DNA from: an uncultured Bacilli bacterium
GTDB taxonomy: Bacteria > Bacillota_I > Bacilli_A > RF39 > UBA660
Reading direction: 5' to 3'
DNA length: 5,620 bases
Assembly: GCA_944329505.1 (NCBI GenBank)
Contig: CALVIJ010000063.1
Location: forward strand, 1 to 5,620
A program made the translations under genes and the position numbers. Of this stretch, positions 4,917 to 5,620 are shown in pieces. Numbering within the stretch: the first letter of the stretch is position 1; each line of letters begins with the position of its first letter. The notes beneath the pieces were generated by a model. That model was not told where the DNA came from. It saw nothing but the letters and a program-made list of their open reading frames with translations, and ran no database searches.

Positions 4917-5465
4917 ATGAAGTGTCCAAAGTGTAAATGTGAAATGATAGATGGCGTTTGTATTAAATGTGGGTATATGCAAAGTGGTAAAAATGTTAAT
5001 GTGAATTATGATATGAAAAAAAGTGATTTAGAAATTTATGAAAAAGATTATGATAATATGATTCACAATAAGAAACTTTTAAAACCTTATTTACTTGGAA
5101 CTTTGTATATCGGATATAAAGGACATTTAATAATAGGAGTATTATTATCGTTTATAGAGTTAACCGCCTTTTATTATATTTATCGATTTTTTGAGTCTCT
5201 TGCATTTAATTATCAAATTATTTTTGGACTTATGATGACATTAATGCTTTGGATTTTTGTGAGACTATTATTGGCGGGTATTTTAAATTCCTTTATACTT
5301 TACTTAGATAAAAAGAGTATAGAGAAAATTAAAAAAAACAACCCTAAAAATTATAAAGTTATTTTAACTAATCATAATAGTAATAGGACATTTTTCCTTT
5401 TTTTGAATATAGTAATATGTATATTGCTTTTTGTAATTTTTATGATAGTTATGAGTTATTTTTAA
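4917..5465 (+). CDS. Zinc-ribbon membrane protein of unknown function
   Basis: Protein of 182 aa with an N-terminal zinc ribbon made of two CxxC knuckles, C3-x2-C6 and C15-x2-C18-G (an extra Cys at 8), expected to bind one zinc ion. A charged linker (about 20-55) leads to three hydrophobic segments at about 70-91, 100-128 and 159-182, with a basic loop (KKSIEKIKKNNPKN, 132-145) between the last two. Firmicutes carry many such short ribbon-plus-membrane proteins with no assigned function, and I cannot name this one. The ribbon is probably cytosolic. The start is supported by GGTGAG at 4908-4913. The next gene begins 15 nt after its stop, so the two are likely co-transcribed. Confidence 0.75.
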   Translation: MKCPKCKCEMIDGVCIKCGYMQSGKNVNVNYDMKKSDLEIYEKDYDNMIHNKKLLKPYLLGTLYIGYKGHLIIGVLLSFIELTAFYYIYRFFESLAFNYQIIFGLMMTLMLWIFVRLLLAGILNSFILYLDKKSIEKIKKNNPKNYKVILTNHNSNRTFFLFLNIVICILLFVIFMIVMSYF

Positions 5466-5480
5466 AGTAGGTGATGTTTA

Positions 5481-5620
5481 ATGAAAAAACCAGTTATTGG
5501 TATTGTAGCCCCTAGAAAATTTAATGAGGAAAATCCATTTGAAAGCCAAAGTAGGTTTGTCGATAATTTTCCTAAAAGGATTATTGAAGCTGGGGGAATA
5601 CCTATAGGGTTACTATTTCC
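5481..5620 (+). CDS. Peptidase C26 / gamma-glutamyl-GABA hydrolase family protein, 5' part
   Basis: Only the first 46 complete codons are present; the gene runs off the right edge. KPVIGIVAPR (3-12) is the opening beta strand typical of class I glutamine-amidotransferase-like hydrolases of the PuuD/C26 type. FVDNFPKRIIEAGGIPIGLLF (from about residue 26) matches their usual (Y/F)-x5-(I/V)-x2-AGG-x-P-(I/V) segment. The catalytic Cys and His-Glu pair lie beyond the window, so activity cannot be judged. Family members cleave gamma-glutamyl bonds, for example in gamma-glutamyl-GABA or folylpolyglutamate. AGGTGATG (5469-5476) is 4 nt before the ATG. It follows the zinc-ribbon gene by 15 nt with no terminator between. 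Confidence 0.75.
   Translation, partial: MKKPVIGIVAPRKFNEENPFESQSRFVDNFPKRIIEAGGIPIGLLF

Overview
The window looks like a chromosomal segment of an AT-rich, low-GC Gram-positive (Firmicutes/Bacilli-type) endospore former or descendant of one. Two genes encode compartment-specific sporulation sigma factors, SigE (mother cell) and SigG (forespore). The ribosome binding sites are strong AGGAGG/GGTGAT types, and TGA is used as a stop (at 2828-2830), which argues against the UGA=Trp code of mycoplasmas. A gut-type uncultured Bacilli lineage would fit, but the sequence alone does not fix the taxon.

Layout, all on the + strand: (1) the last codons of an upstream gene that are compatible with the C terminus of SpoIIGA, the pro-SigE protease; (2) sigE with a short pro-sequence; (3) a GT-A (family 2 type) glycosyltransferase with a TPR tail; (4) a YitT/DUF161-DUF2179 membrane protein ending in an intrinsic terminator that overlaps its stop codon; (5) a PAP2-family lipid phosphatase overlapping (6) an unrecognised five-helix membrane protein; (7) sigG, preceded by a strong terminator-like hairpin that buries its Shine-Dalgarno and followed by its own terminator; (8) a zinc-ribbon membrane protein; (9) the start of a class I glutamine-amidotransferase-like hydrolase (peptidase C26), cut by the window edge.

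The spoIIGA-sigE-sigG gene order is the classic sporulation cluster of Bacillus and Clostridium. Here about 3.36 kb carrying four envelope or glycosylation genes lies between sigE and sigG. I see no proof that these four genes act in sporulation; the position is suggestive only.

The most interesting signals are at the intergenic joints. They are very short (24-63 bp) and do several jobs at once. Upstream of the glycosyltransferase, yitT and sigG, the Shine-Dalgarno lies in the 3' arm of an inverted repeat, and at yitT and possibly sigG a -10-like hexamer sits in the loop. Downstream of yitT and sigG, terminators overlap or abut the next gene's promoter. The sigG hairpin is the strongest. It is a candidate control point for this late forespore regulator, because there is no room for a promoter between it and the gene.

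No tRNA, rRNA, CRISPR, insertion sequence or attachment site was seen. No gene-free stretch longer than about 65 bases occurs.
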